From DATCDE01 sp038252405 (GTDB lineage: Bacteria > Actinomycetota > Actinomycetes > Prado026): 53,520 nucleotides of DNA. Of the stretch, positions 45,119-53,158 are shown piece by piece. Each line of letters starts with the position of its first letter. Positions within the stretch are counted from its first letter, which is position 1. Under the pieces are notes generated by a model. That model searched no databases, was not told the DNA's origin, and was given only the letters and a program-made list of their open reading frames with translations. A program made the position numbers and the translations under genes. The stretch covers positions 1 through 53,520 of the forward strand of contig JBBSAJ010000016.1 of the NCBI GenBank assembly GCA_038252405.1, given 5' to 3'.

Positions 45119-45149
45119 GGGGTCCTCCTCGCCTTGGGAACGTCCCACT

Positions 45150-45167
45150 ATCATACCCCCGGGGGTA
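45150..45167 (-). promoter_or_regulatory. cstR promoter with CstR operator
   Basis: TACCCCCGGGGGTA (45154-45167) is a perfect palindrome overlapping the minus-strand -10 TATGAT (45155-45150). The arrangement copies the promoter at 41459. It lies in the last codons of the upstream dehydrogenase gene, whose TGA is at 45151-45153. Confidence 0.82.
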
Positions 45168-46059
45168 CGTCGCCGGGGCCAATCGCGTGTCCCGCCAGCC
45201 GTTCGAGGGCCTTGGCCAGCGCGTGGTTGCCCTCGCCACCGAGCCCCGCCTGCTGCAGGGACCGGTAGAGCTGGAAGACCATGGACGTCGCCAGCAGTGG
45301 AACCCCCAACTCGTCAGCGGCCTCCAGGACCAGCCGCAGGTCCTTCTGCTGCAGGTCGATGGTAAAACCCGGCCGCCAGTCCCGGGACGCGACCTGTGGC
45401 CCGCGGTTGGCCAGCATCCAGCTGCCGGCCGCGCCGCCCTGGACCGCCGCGATCGTCGTCGACAGGTCCAGGCCGCCGGCGTCCGCGAGCAGCAGCGCCT
45501 CGCTGACCCCGAGCATGGTCACGACGACGAGCACCTGGTTGACCAGCTTGCAGGTCTGCCCGGACCCGACCGGACCCACGTGCGTCACGGTCCGGCCGAT
45601 CGCCGCCAGCACCGGCCGGGCCACCTCGAGGTCCTCCGCAGCCCCGCCGACCATGATCGACAGGGTGCCCTGAGCCGCTCCCTCGCTGCCCCCGGACACC
45701 GGCGCGTCCAGGAACCGCACCCCGGCGGCGGCCAGCTCGGCCGCGATCCGACGGGTGGCGGCCGGCGCGATGGTGCTGGCGTCGACGACCAGCGTCCCCG
45801 GCCGGGCGCCGCGAACCACTCCCCGCGGGCCGAGCACGACCTCCTCGACGTCCGGGGTGTCGCTCACGCAGGTGAGGACGACGTCGCAGGACGCCGCCAG
45901 CTCGGCCGGGTCGGCCGCGGTGCGGGCCCCCGAGGCCGCCAGCGGATCCATCCGGGCCGCCGTCCGGTTGTGCACCACCACGTCGAACCCGGCCCGCAGC
46001 AGGTTGTGAGCCATCCCCGAGCCCATGATCCCGAGGCCGACCACACCCACTGTCGTCAT
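45151..46059 (-). CDS. beta-hydroxyacid dehydrogenase, 3-hydroxyisobutyrate dehydrogenase-like
   Basis: 302 residues. It starts TTVGVVGLGIMGSGMAHNLL (NAD(P)-binding GxGxxG) and has the family substrate motif FLDAPVSGGSEGAAQGTLSI and the catalytic Lys in GQTCKLVNQVLVV. GFTIDLQQKDLRL follows. The enzyme class oxidises 3-hydroxyisobutyrate, tartronate semialdehyde or related acids; specificity unknown. Its 3' end contains the cstR operator, so its last residues (GDVPPGV) may be constrained by DNA binding. Leaderless: TACGCT 6 nt before ATG. Confidence 0.9.
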   Translation of the reverse strand: MTTVGVVGLGIMGSGMAHNLLRAGFDVVVHNRTAARMDPLAASGARTAADPAELAASCDVVLTCVSDTPDVEEVVLGPRGVVRGARPGTLVVDASTIAPAATRRIAAELAAAGVRFLDAPVSGGSEGAAQGTLSIMVGGAAEDLEVARPVLAAIGRTVTHVGPVGSGQTCKLVNQVLVVVTMLGVSEALLLADAGGLDLSTTIAAVQGGAAGSWMLANRGPQVASRDWRPGFTIDLQQKDLRLVLEAADELGVPLLATSMVFQLYRSLQQAGLGGEGNHALAKALERLAGHAIGPGDVPPGV

Positions 46060-46065
46060 GGACGC

Positions 46066-46071
46066 AGCGTA
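46066..46071 (-). promoter_or_regulatory. -10 box of a leaderless dehydrogenase promoter
   Basis: Minus-strand TACGCT ends 6 nt before ATG 46059. Confidence 0.55.
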
Positions 46072-46138
46072 GGGGGCGGACCCGGCCGGACAGGGCTCAA
46101 CCCGCCCCAGCCCCCTGCCCCGACGGCAGTCCGTTCGG

Positions 46139-46144
46139 TACGGT
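46139..46144 (+). promoter_or_regulatory. -10 box of a leaderless flavoprotein promoter
   Basis: TACGGT is followed by 7 nt and GTG 46152. It argues for 46152 over the in-frame GTG at 46143, which lies inside the box. Confidence 0.5.
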
Positions 46145-46151
46145 GATCGTT

Positions 46152-47531
46152 GTGCGGCGGCAAACGTTGGGAGACATCTCCTACGAGACGCGCACGGCGA
46201 GGCTGCTCGAGCAGTACGCCGCGCTGGCTCCGGGGGCGCCCGTCCGGCTGGCCAAGCGCACCTCGAACCTGTTCCGTCCCCGCGCGGCGGCGACCGTGCC
46301 GGGCCTGGACGTCGCCTCCTTCGACGGCGTGCTGTCGGTGGACCCGGCGGCCCGTACCGCCGACGTCCAGGGCATGACCACCTACGAGCACCTGGTCGAC
46401 GCCACCCTGCCGCACGGGCTGATGCCGTTCGTCGTCCCCCAGCTCAAGACGATCACCCTGGGCGGCGCGGTCACCGGGCTGGGCATCGAGTCGTCCTCGT
46501 TCCGCAACGGGCTGCCGCACGAGTCGGTGCTCGAGATGGACGTGCTCACCGGGGACGGCCGGATCGTCACGGCCCGTCGGGACAACGAGCACCGCGACCT
46601 GTTCTTCGGGTTCCCCAACTCCTACGGCACCCTCGGCTACGCGCTGCGGCTGACCATCGAGCTGCAGCCGGTTCGCCCGTTCGTCCAGCTCGCGCATCGG
46701 CGCTACGTGGACGCCGACACGTTCTTCGCGGCCATGGCGGACATCGTGGCCACCGGCAGCCACGAGGGTGACCCCGCCGACTTCCTCGACGGCACCGTGT
46801 TCGGCGCCGACGAGATGTACCTGTCGGTGGGCCGGTTCGTCGACACCGTGCCGTACACCAGCGACTACACCGGCATGGACATCTACTACCGGTCCATCCA
46901 GGCCCGGCGCACCGACCACCTGACCGTCCGCGACTACCTGTGGCGCTGGGACACCGACTGGTTCTGGTGCTCGCAGGCGCTGCAGGTGCAGCGGCCCGCC
47001 GTCCGCCGGCTGGTGCCCAAGCGCTACCTCGGCAGCCAGGCCTACCAGCAGGTGGTGGGGTTCGAGCGCCGGCACGGCTGGGCGGCCCAGGTCGACCGGT
47101 GGCGCGGCCGGCCCGAGCGCGAGCCGGTGATCCAGGACGTCGAGATCCCCATCGAGCGCTCTGCGGAGTTCCTCGACTTCTTCCGCCGCGAGATCGGCAT
47201 CTCACCGGTGTGGACCTGCCCGCTGCGCCAGCGCGACCCCGGCGACCACTGGGACCTCTACGCGTTCGACCCGGCCGCCGGCTACGTGAACTTCGGCTTC
47301 TGGTCGTCCGTCCCGCTGCGCGGCGGCGAGGCCGAGGGGCACTACAACCGGCTGATCGAGGCCGAGGTCGAGCGGCTGGGCGGCCGCAAGTCCTTGTACT
47401 CGACGTCCTTCTACGACAAAGACGACTTCTGGCGCATCTACAACGGGACGGCGTATGACGTCCTGAAGAAGACCTACGACCCGGAAGGGCGGTTGCTCGA
47501 CCTGTACGACAAGTGCGTCCTACGGAGGTGA
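46152..47531 (+). CDS. tmsA: FAD-binding reductase for 10-methyl fatty acid synthesis (TmsA/BfaA-like)
   Basis: 459 residues. FAD_binding_4 features: FDGVLSVDPAARTADVQGMT, VVPQLKTITLGGAVTGLGIE, SSFRNGLPHESVLEMDVLTG. The C-terminal half has PVWTCPLRQRDPGDHWDLYA and ends with a YDKCVLRR tail. It lies 2 bp before a cyclopropane-synthase-like methyltransferase. The pair matches the actinobacterial genes that convert oleate to 10-methylene- and then 10-methylstearate (tuberculostearate), as with Rv0449c and its neighbours. In that scheme this flavoprotein reduces the methylene group with NADPH. DprE1-like oxidases are a related alternative. Confidence 0.8.
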   Translation: MRRQTLGDISYETRTARLLEQYAALAPGAPVRLAKRTSNLFRPRAAATVPGLDVASFDGVLSVDPAARTADVQGMTTYEHLVDATLPHGLMPFVVPQLKTITLGGAVTGLGIESSSFRNGLPHESVLEMDVLTGDGRIVTARRDNEHRDLFFGFPNSYGTLGYALRLTIELQPVRPFVQLAHRRYVDADTFFAAMADIVATGSHEGDPADFLDGTVFGADEMYLSVGRFVDTVPYTSDYTGMDIYYRSIQARRTDHLTVRDYLWRWDTDWFWCSQALQVQRPAVRRLVPKRYLGSQAYQQVVGFERRHGWAAQVDRWRGRPEREPVIQDVEIPIERSAEFLDFFRREIGISPVWTCPLRQRDPGDHWDLYAFDPAAGYVNFGFWSSVPLRGGEAEGHYNRLIEAEVERLGGRKSLYSTSFYDKDDFWRIYNGTAYDVLKKTYDPEGRLLDLYDKCVLRR

Positions 47532-47533
47532 TC

Positions 47534-48778
47534 ATGGCACTGGCGGAGATGTTCGAGCGGATCGTCGGCGATGGAGCGGGGATCCGCTTCACGGCGTACG
47601 ACGGCAGCACGGCGGGGTCTCCCGACGCCGAGGTGACCCTCGAGCTCCGCTCACCGGTGGCGCTGCAGTACATCGTGACGGCACCCGGTGACCTGGGTCT
47701 GGCCCGCGCGTTCGTGAGCGGTCACCTGGCGGTGCACGGCGACGTCCACCGCGCGCTGTACGGCCTGGTCGAGTACTCGCGCCAGGACGTCCCGTGGGCG
47801 GAGCGGATCGAGCTGCTGCGCGGCCTCGGCACGGGGGTCCTGCGCCGTCCGCCGGTCCCGGCGGAGGAGGCTCCGCACCCCTGGCGGCGCGGCCGTCGGC
47901 ACTCCAAGGACCGGGACGCCGCGGCCATCGCGCACCACTACGACGTGTCCAACCGGTTCTACGAGGTCGTGCTGGGCCCGTCGATGGCCTACACCTGCGC
48001 CGTCTACCCGACGCTCGAGGCATCGCTTGAGGAGGCCCAGGCCGAGAAGTTCGACCTGGTCTGCCGCAAGCTCGGCCTGCAGCCGGGGATGCGGCTGCTC
48101 GACGTCGGCTGCGGCTGGGGCGGCATGGTCCGGCACGCGGCGGAGCACTATGGCGTGCACGCGCTGGGCGTGACCCTGTCGCGGCAGCAGGCCGAGTGGG
48201 CGCAGAAGGCGATCGCGGACGACGGCCTCACCGGGCAGGCCGAGGTCCGCTTCAGCGACTACCGGGACGTCACCGAGGCGAACTTCGACGCCGTGTCGTC
48301 GATCGGGCTGACCGAGCACATCGGGCAGAAGAACCTGCCGGCGTACTTCTCGTTCCTGGCCTCCCGGTTGCGGCCGGGCGGGCGGCTGCTCAACCACACG
48401 ATCACCCGGCCCACCAACCTGGAACCGCCCCGTGCCGGCGGCTTCCTGGACCGTTACATCTTCCCGGACGGGGAGCTCGAGGGGCCGGGCTACATCCAGT
48501 CGGCCATGAACGACCACGGCTTCGAGGTGCGGCACCAGGAGAACCTGCGGGAGCACTACGCCATGACGTTGCGGGACTGGGGCGCCAACCTGGTCGCCGG
48601 CTGGGACGACGCGGTGGCCGAGGTCGGCCTGCGCAAGGCCCGGGTCTGGCAGCTGTACATGGCGGCGTCCCGGGTCGGTTTCGACACCAACCGGATCCAG
48701 CTGCACCAGATCCTCGGCGTCCGGCTCGGCAACGACCACCGCAGCGGCCTGCCGCTGCGCCCGGATTGGGGCGCTTGA
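47534..48778 (+). CDS. tmsB: SAM-dependent fatty acyl methyltransferase, CFA synthase-like (TmsB/UfaA1-like)
   Basis: 414 residues. The N-terminal CFA-type domain has DLGLARAFVSGHLAVHGDVH. IAHHYDVSNRFYEVVLGPSM, AYTCAVYPTLEASLEEAQ and the SAM motif LLDVGCGWGGMVRHAAEHYG (about 189-205) are those of cyclopropane/mycolic acid-type methyltransferases. GLTEHIGQKNLPAYF follows. It methylenates the double bond of phospholipid-bound oleate at the membrane. ATG 47534 has GGAGG 5 nt upstream. It is translated right after the flavoprotein, supporting the 10-methyl branched-chain pathway. Confidence 0.9.
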   Translation: MALAEMFERIVGDGAGIRFTAYDGSTAGSPDAEVTLELRSPVALQYIVTAPGDLGLARAFVSGHLAVHGDVHRALYGLVEYSRQDVPWAERIELLRGLGTGVLRRPPVPAEEAPHPWRRGRRHSKDRDAAAIAHHYDVSNRFYEVVLGPSMAYTCAVYPTLEASLEEAQAEKFDLVCRKLGLQPGMRLLDVGCGWGGMVRHAAEHYGVHALGVTLSRQQAEWAQKAIADDGLTGQAEVRFSDYRDVTEANFDAVSSIGLTEHIGQKNLPAYFSFLASRLRPGGRLLNHTITRPTNLEPPRAGGFLDRYIFPDGELEGPGYIQSAMNDHGFEVRHQENLREHYAMTLRDWGANLVAGWDDAVAEVGLRKARVWQLYMAASRVGFDTNRIQLHQILGVRLGNDHRSGLPLRPDWGA

Positions 48779-48843
48779 GCGGCGCGCCGCCGCGGTCCCG
48801 GCTAGCGTGGCGAGACGTCGGCAACCGATCAGGGAGTGGCCCC

Positions 48844-50466
48844 ATGAAGAGCACCATGCAGGACGTCCCGCTGCGGATCTCCCGGCTGCTGGAGTACGGC
48901 GCCACGACGCACGCGACGTCCACCGTGTCCACCTGGACCGGTGACAGCGCCCGCACGATCACCTACGCCGAGGTGGGCGCGCACAGCGCTCAGCTGGCGA
49001 ACGCGCTGCGCGGGCTGGGCATCACCGGGGACCAGCGGGTGGCCACCTTCATGTTCAACAACACCGAGCACCTCGAGGCGTACCTGGCGGTGCCGTCGAT
49101 GGGTGCCGTGCTGCACACGCTGAACGTCCGGCTGTTCCCCGACCAGCTCGCGTACATCGCCAACCACGCCGAGGACAAGGTCATCATCGTGGACGGCGCG
49201 GTGCTGCCGCTGCTGGCCCGCGTGCTGCCGCAGCTGAAGACCGTCGAGCACCTGGTCATCAACGGGCCGGCCGACCCGTCCGTGCTGGCCGGGATGTCCC
49301 CGCAGGTGCACGACTACGCCACCCTCATCGCCAGCCAGCCGACGACCTTCGAGTGGCCGGACGTGGACGAGCGGGACGCCGCCGCCATGTGCTACACGAG
49401 CGGCACCACCGGCAACCCCAAGGGCGTCGTGTACAGCCACCGGTCGATCTGGCTGCACTCCATGCAGGTCTGCATGAAGGAGTCGTTCGGGCTCACCGAC
49501 ACCGACGTCGTGCTGGCGATCGTCCCGCAGTTCCACGCCATGGCCTGGGGGCTGCCCTACGCGGCGTTGATGTCCGGAGCCTCGCTGATCATGCCGGACC
49601 GATTCCTGCAGGCGGCCCCGCTGACCACGATGATCGAGCAGCTGCGGCCGAACTTCGCCGGTGCCGTCCCGACGATCTGGAACGACCTCGAGCACCACCT
49701 GTCCGCCAACGGCGGGGACATCTCCTCGATGCGGGAGGTCGCGGTCGGCGGCTCGGCCTGTCCGCCGGCCCTGATGCGGGCGTTCGACGACAGGGGCGTG
49801 ACGATCATCCACGCGTGGGGCATGACCGAGACCTCGCCGCTGGGCTCGGTGGCCCGGCCGCCGCGGGGCGCCGAGGGCGACGACGCCTGGCGGTACCGGA
49901 CCACCCAGGGCCGGCTGCCCGCCTCGGTGGAGGGCCGGCTGGTCGGCCCGGACGGCGACCTGATGCCGCACGACGGCCAGGCCGTGGGCGAGCTCGAGGT
50001 CCGCGGGCCGTGGATCACCGCGTCGTACTACCACGACGACGACCCGTTGAAGTTCCGCGACGGCTGGCTGCGCACCGGGGACGTCGGGACGCTCACAGCC
50101 GACGGCTACCTGACCCTGACCGACCGGGCCAAGGACGTGATCAAGTCCGGCGGCGAGTGGATCTCCTCGGTCGAGCTGGAGAACGACCTGATGGCCCACC
50201 CGGAGGTCGTCGAGGCGTCCGTCGTGGGCGTCCCGGACGAGAAGTGGGGCGAGCGGCCGCTGGCCACGGTGGTGCTGCGCGAGGGGTCGACCGTCACTTT
50301 GTCCGACCTCAAGGCGTTCCTGGGCGACCGGCTGGCCAAGTGGCAGGTACCCGAGCGGTGGGCGGTGATCACCGAGGTGCCCAAGACGTCGGTGGGCAAG
50401 TTCGACAAGAAGGTGCTGCGCCGCCAGTACGCCGAGGGCGAGCTGGACGTCAAGACCGTCGACTAG
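48844..50466 (+). CDS. long-chain fatty acid--CoA ligase (AMP-forming)
   Basis: 540 residues of the ANL superfamily. The P-loop is AMCYTSGTTGNPKGVVYSH, then IIHAWGMTETSPLGSVARPP, the hinge LRTGDVGTLTADGYLTLTDR and the catalytic Lys in VPKTSVGKFDKKVLRR. It activates a fatty acid to acyl-CoA, possibly in the same lipid context as the two preceding genes, 65 bp upstream. A TAGCGT box (48803-48808) and GGGAG ribosome site lie upstream. It converges on rpiA with a 46-bp palindrome between. Confidence 0.92.
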   Translation: MKSTMQDVPLRISRLLEYGATTHATSTVSTWTGDSARTITYAEVGAHSAQLANALRGLGITGDQRVATFMFNNTEHLEAYLAVPSMGAVLHTLNVRLFPDQLAYIANHAEDKVIIVDGAVLPLLARVLPQLKTVEHLVINGPADPSVLAGMSPQVHDYATLIASQPTTFEWPDVDERDAAAMCYTSGTTGNPKGVVYSHRSIWLHSMQVCMKESFGLTDTDVVLAIVPQFHAMAWGLPYAALMSGASLIMPDRFLQAAPLTTMIEQLRPNFAGAVPTIWNDLEHHLSANGGDISSMREVAVGGSACPPALMRAFDDRGVTIIHAWGMTETSPLGSVARPPRGAEGDDAWRYRTTQGRLPASVEGRLVGPDGDLMPHDGQAVGELEVRGPWITASYYHDDDPLKFRDGWLRTGDVGTLTADGYLTLTDRAKDVIKSGGEWISSVELENDLMAHPEVVEASVVGVPDEKWGERPLATVVLREGSTVTLSDLKAFLGDRLAKWQVPERWAVITEVPKTSVGKFDKKVLRRQYAEGELDVKTVD

Positions 50467-50471
50467 CCCGC

Positions 50472-50517
50472 CGTTGCAGGCTCCAGGGCTGCTATGGCGA
50501 CCCTGGAGCCTGCAACG
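50472..50517. repeat. family B palindromic element between convergent genes; probable two-way terminator
   Basis: Perfect 17-bp arms CGTTGCAGGCTCCAGGG (50472-50488) and CCCTGGAGCCTGCAACG (50501-50517) with a 12-nt loop CTGCTATGGCGA. The TAG stop of rpiA (minus strand) lies in the loop and its last seven residues in the right arm. No T-tract on either side. Confidence 0.9.
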
Positions 50518-51217
50518 AGCGGTGCAGCTCGCGAACGCCGTCCGGCTCGGCCACCAGTACGACGTCGGCCAGGCCCAGGAACAGCCCTACCTCGACGACG
50601 CCGGCCCGCTCCTGCAGCCGGCGGAGCACCGCCGCGGGGTCGTCCAGCGGGCCGAAGTCGGCGTCCAGGATCCAGTTGCCCTCGTCGGTCACGAACGGTC
50701 CGGAGCCGTCCGCCCGCTGCCGCCAGGTGGCCCGCGCCCCCAGCGACTCGAGGAACGCCCGCTCGGGACGGCGGGCCATTCGCACCACCTCGACCGGTAT
50801 GGCGAAAGTTTCCCCCAGCGCGGTGACCAGCTTCCCCGGGTCGCAGACGATCACCAGTCGGTCGCTTGCCTGGGCCACGATCTTCTCCCGCAGGTGCGCG
50901 CCGCCGCCGCCCTTGACCAGGTCCAGCGCCGGGGACACCTCGTCCGCGCCGTCGATGGTGAGGTCCAGTCGCGGGTCGTCGTCCAGCGTGGTGAGCTGGA
51001 CGCCGCGGGCCAGCGCCTCGGCCCGGCTGGACTCGGACGTCGGCACGCCGGCGACGTCGCTCAGGGCGCCGGACGCGAGCAGCGCGCCGAGCCGGCGGAT
51101 TGCCCATACCGCGGTGCTGCCGGTGCCGAGGCCGATGCGCATGCCCGAACGGACGTACCGGTCGACGGCGGTCTCGCCGGCTCGCTGCTTGGCTGCTGCC
51201 TGGGGGTCGTTGGTCAC
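50492..51217 (-). CDS. rpiA: ribose-5-phosphate isomerase A
   Basis: 241 residues. GLGTGSTAVWAIRRLGALLA (phosphate-binding GTGSTA), DLTIDGADEVSPALDLVKGG (catalytic Asp-Gly-Ala-Asp) and GGGAHLREKIVAQAS are the RpiA hallmarks. It interconverts ribose-5-phosphate and ribulose-5-phosphate in the pentose phosphate pathway. The C-terminus after LADVVLVAEPDGVRELHRS is LQAPGSP and TAG, encoded by a family B palindrome. The same LQAPGS ending occurs in the unrelated DAG kinase at 35518. Start is GTG 51217. Confidence 0.95.
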   Translation of the reverse strand: MTNDPQAAAKQRAGETAVDRYVRSGMRIGLGTGSTAVWAIRRLGALLASGALSDVAGVPTSESSRAEALARGVQLTTLDDDPRLDLTIDGADEVSPALDLVKGGGGAHLREKIVAQASDRLVIVCDPGKLVTALGETFAIPVEVVRMARRPERAFLESLGARATWRQRADGSGPFVTDEGNWILDADFGPLDDPAAVLRRLQERAGVVEVGLFLGLADVVLVAEPDGVRELHRSLQAPGSP

Positions 51218-51282
51218 GGCCCTATCTTTGCTGGCCGGGACGGCGGGCAGGTAGCCTGTCCGCGCGGTCCAGCGGGCCGCGG

Positions 51283-51371
51283 GGAGGCGTCGCCTAGTGG
51301 CCTATGGCGCCGCACTGCTAATGCGGTTGGGGGCTTCAACCCCCTCGAGGGTTCAAATCCCTCCGCCTCCG
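51283..51371 (+). tRNA. tRNA-Ser (anticodon GCT)
   Basis: The acceptor GGAGGCG pairs with CGCCTCC; the discriminator is G. The anticodon loop CTGCTAA is closed by CCGCA/TGCGG. The long variable arm TTGGGGGCTTCAACCCCC is typical of serine tRNAs. The T-loop is GGTTCAAATCC. 89 nt, CCA not encoded. It reads AGC/AGU. Confidence 0.95.
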
Positions 51372-51395
51372 CCGAGCTGGGTGGTCAGATCCCCG

Positions 51396-51830
51396 TCAGG
51401 TCTCGCCACCGATGTCGGACTGGTAGGCCTCGTACAGCAGGTCCCCGCCGGCTTGGCGGTGGTGGGCGATCAGCGCGAGCATCGCCGTCCCCGCCTCGCG
51501 GACGGCCTCGACGTCGGCGCTGTCGGCGTCCTCGGTGGCCTTGATCAGGTCGTCGAGCGCCGAACGCATCGTGCCGTGCTCGGCCGTGAGCCGGTGAACG
51601 GCGGCCGCGAGCCGCGGCGAGTCCGCCAGGACCCGGCTGTACAGCCCTTCCGCTCCCTCGGTCACGCCCACGTGCACGTTCATGTCGTGGTCGAGCTCGG
51701 CCAGCGCCGTGTACACGCGGACCGCCCAGGTGGGGCGTACCGCGGGGGCGGCGAGGGCCTGCTCGAGCGCGCCCATGCCGTGGCGCAGCTCGGAACGTTG
51801 GGCGGCGACCGAGCTGAGCAGCTCGTCCAT
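51396..51830 (-). CDS. hemerythrin-like cation-binding domain protein
   Basis: 144 residues from ATG 51830, chosen for GGAGGT 6 nt upstream (ATG 51851 is a longer alternative). A four-helix pattern carries spaced metal-ligand residues: ELRHGM, ELDHDMNVHVGVTEG, RLTAEHGTM and LIAHHRQAG. The C-terminus DLLYEAYQSDIGGE is Cys-free. It may bind a di-iron or other metal centre for oxygen or nitric oxide sensing; the exact ligand set differs from classical hemerythrin, so function is uncertain. It is divergent from the membrane protein at 51869 across 38 bp. Confidence 0.65.
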   Translation of the reverse strand: MDELLSSVAAQRSELRHGMGALEQALAAPAVRPTWAVRVYTALAELDHDMNVHVGVTEGAEGLYSRVLADSPRLAAAVHRLTAEHGTMRSALDDLIKATEDADSADVEAVREAGTAMLALIAHHRQAGGDLLYEAYQSDIGGET

Positions 51831-51855
51831 GGCGACACCTCCGGTGGCCAACTCC

Positions 51856-51861
51856 TAGCCT
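51856..51861 (+). promoter_or_regulatory. -10 box of a leaderless membrane-protein promoter
   Basis: TAGCCT is followed by 7 nt and ATG 51869. Confidence 0.5.
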
Positions 51862-51868
51862 TCAGCCT

Positions 51869-53080
51869 ATGACCAGCCGGGGGTTCGCCGAGGCGGAAGT
51901 GGGGACACCGCCGGGGTCGCGGTCGTCCCGGCGGTTCGGGTCCGGCCGGCTGGTCGGCGTCGACGCGACGCGGGGGCTGGCGCTGCTGGGCATGATGGCG
52001 GTCCACGTCTACCCGGGACGTGAGCTGGACGGCTCGGTGTCGCTGGCCGAGCGGATCGCCGGCGGTCGGTCGGCGGCGGCCTTCGCCGTGCTGGCGGGGG
52101 TGGGGCTGGCGCTCGCCGCGGGCGGCCCGCGGCCCCCGACCGGGCGGCGCTGGGCCGGTTTCGGTGCGACGACGGCGGTGCGGGCGCTGGCGATCGGGGC
52201 GATCGGCCTGGCGCTGGGGTATCCGGACTCCGGCGTCGCGGTGATCCTGCCGTACTACGCGCTGTTGTTCCTGCTGGCGATCCCGCTGCTGCCGCTGCGG
52301 ACCGCTGCGCTCGGCTGGATCGCGGCCGGGGTGGCTCTGGTGGTTCCGCCGCTGAGCCAGGCCGCGCGGGCCAACCTCGGGCCGCCCGACTACGGCAACC
52401 CCACGGTCGCCACCCTGCTCGAGGCGCCCCGGGCGCTGCTGCAGACGCTGCTGGTCACCGGCTACTACCCGGTGCTGGCATGGACGGCGTACGTCGTCGC
52501 TGGCCTGGCCGCCGGACGGCTGCGGCTCACCACGGCGCGGACGGCGTGGGGGCTGCTGGCCGTGGGGTCCGCGCTGGCGGGGGGCGCGGTCGCAGCGTCG
52601 GCTGTGCTGTTGGGGCCGCTCGGCGGGCGCGCGGCGCTGGCGACCGGGCTGGGGGTGACCCCGACGGAGCTGACCAGGCAGACGGCGGCCGGGTTCTTCT
52701 ACGGGACAACGCCGCCGGGCTCGTGGTGGTGGCTCGCGGTCGACAACCCGCACTCCGGGACGTCTCTGGACCTGGTGCATACGTCGGGGGTGGCGCTGGC
52801 CCTGCTCGGGGCGATGCTGCTGCTGACGCGGGTGGTGCGGCCGCTGCTGGTGCCGCTGGCCGCGGCCGGGGGCATGACGCTCACCCTGTACTCGGCGCAC
52901 GTGCTGCTGCTCGGGTCCGGCTGGCTGCCATCGAACCCGACGACGTCGTACCTGGTGCAGGTGGTGATGTTCCTGGCGGGGGCCACTGCCTGGCGGATGT
53001 TCGTCGGTCGTGGACCCCTGGAGGCCGCCATCGCCGCGGTGGCGAATCCGGTCCGGCGCGCGGTGGCCGGGCGAGGCTGA
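51869..53080 (+). CDS. DUF1624/DUF418-like multi-pass membrane protein (heparan-alpha-glucosaminide N-acetyltransferase type)
   Basis: 403 residues with about ten hydrophobic segments. The first is preceded by GRLVGVDATRGLALLGMMAV, the typical start of acyltransferase-3-like YeiB/DUF418/HGSNAT proteins. The conserved His (MMAVHVYPG) lies at the end of helix 1. A C-terminal SAHVLLL segment fits the DUF418 pattern. Likely role: transferring an acyl group across the membrane onto an extracellular sugar or lipid; substrate unknown. It is followed by tRNA-Arg on the same strand. Confidence 0.78.
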   Translation: MTSRGFAEAEVGTPPGSRSSRRFGSGRLVGVDATRGLALLGMMAVHVYPGRELDGSVSLAERIAGGRSAAAFAVLAGVGLALAAGGPRPPTGRRWAGFGATTAVRALAIGAIGLALGYPDSGVAVILPYYALLFLLAIPLLPLRTAALGWIAAGVALVVPPLSQAARANLGPPDYGNPTVATLLEAPRALLQTLLVTGYYPVLAWTAYVVAGLAAGRLRLTTARTAWGLLAVGSALAGGAVAASAVLLGPLGGRAALATGLGVTPTELTRQTAAGFFYGTTPPGSWWWLAVDNPHSGTSLDLVHTSGVALALLGAMLLLTRVVRPLLVPLAAAGGMTLTLYSAHVLLLGSGWLPSNPTTSYLVQVVMFLAGATAWRMFVGRGPLEAAIAAVANPVRRAVAGRG

Positions 53081-53158
53081 GGTCTCGTCCGGTCTCGTCG
53101 TCCGGTTTTCGGGCGGGCCGCGGTGGCCGCTACACTGGCGAACCGGCCGCGAGGCCGA

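Noticed and set aside
45151..45180. CsoR copper-sensor reading of the repressor and its operator
   Set aside because: The His of the copper site is Gly, and the neighbours are sulfur-transfer genes, not a copper ATPase or chaperone, so a persulfide sensor fits better.
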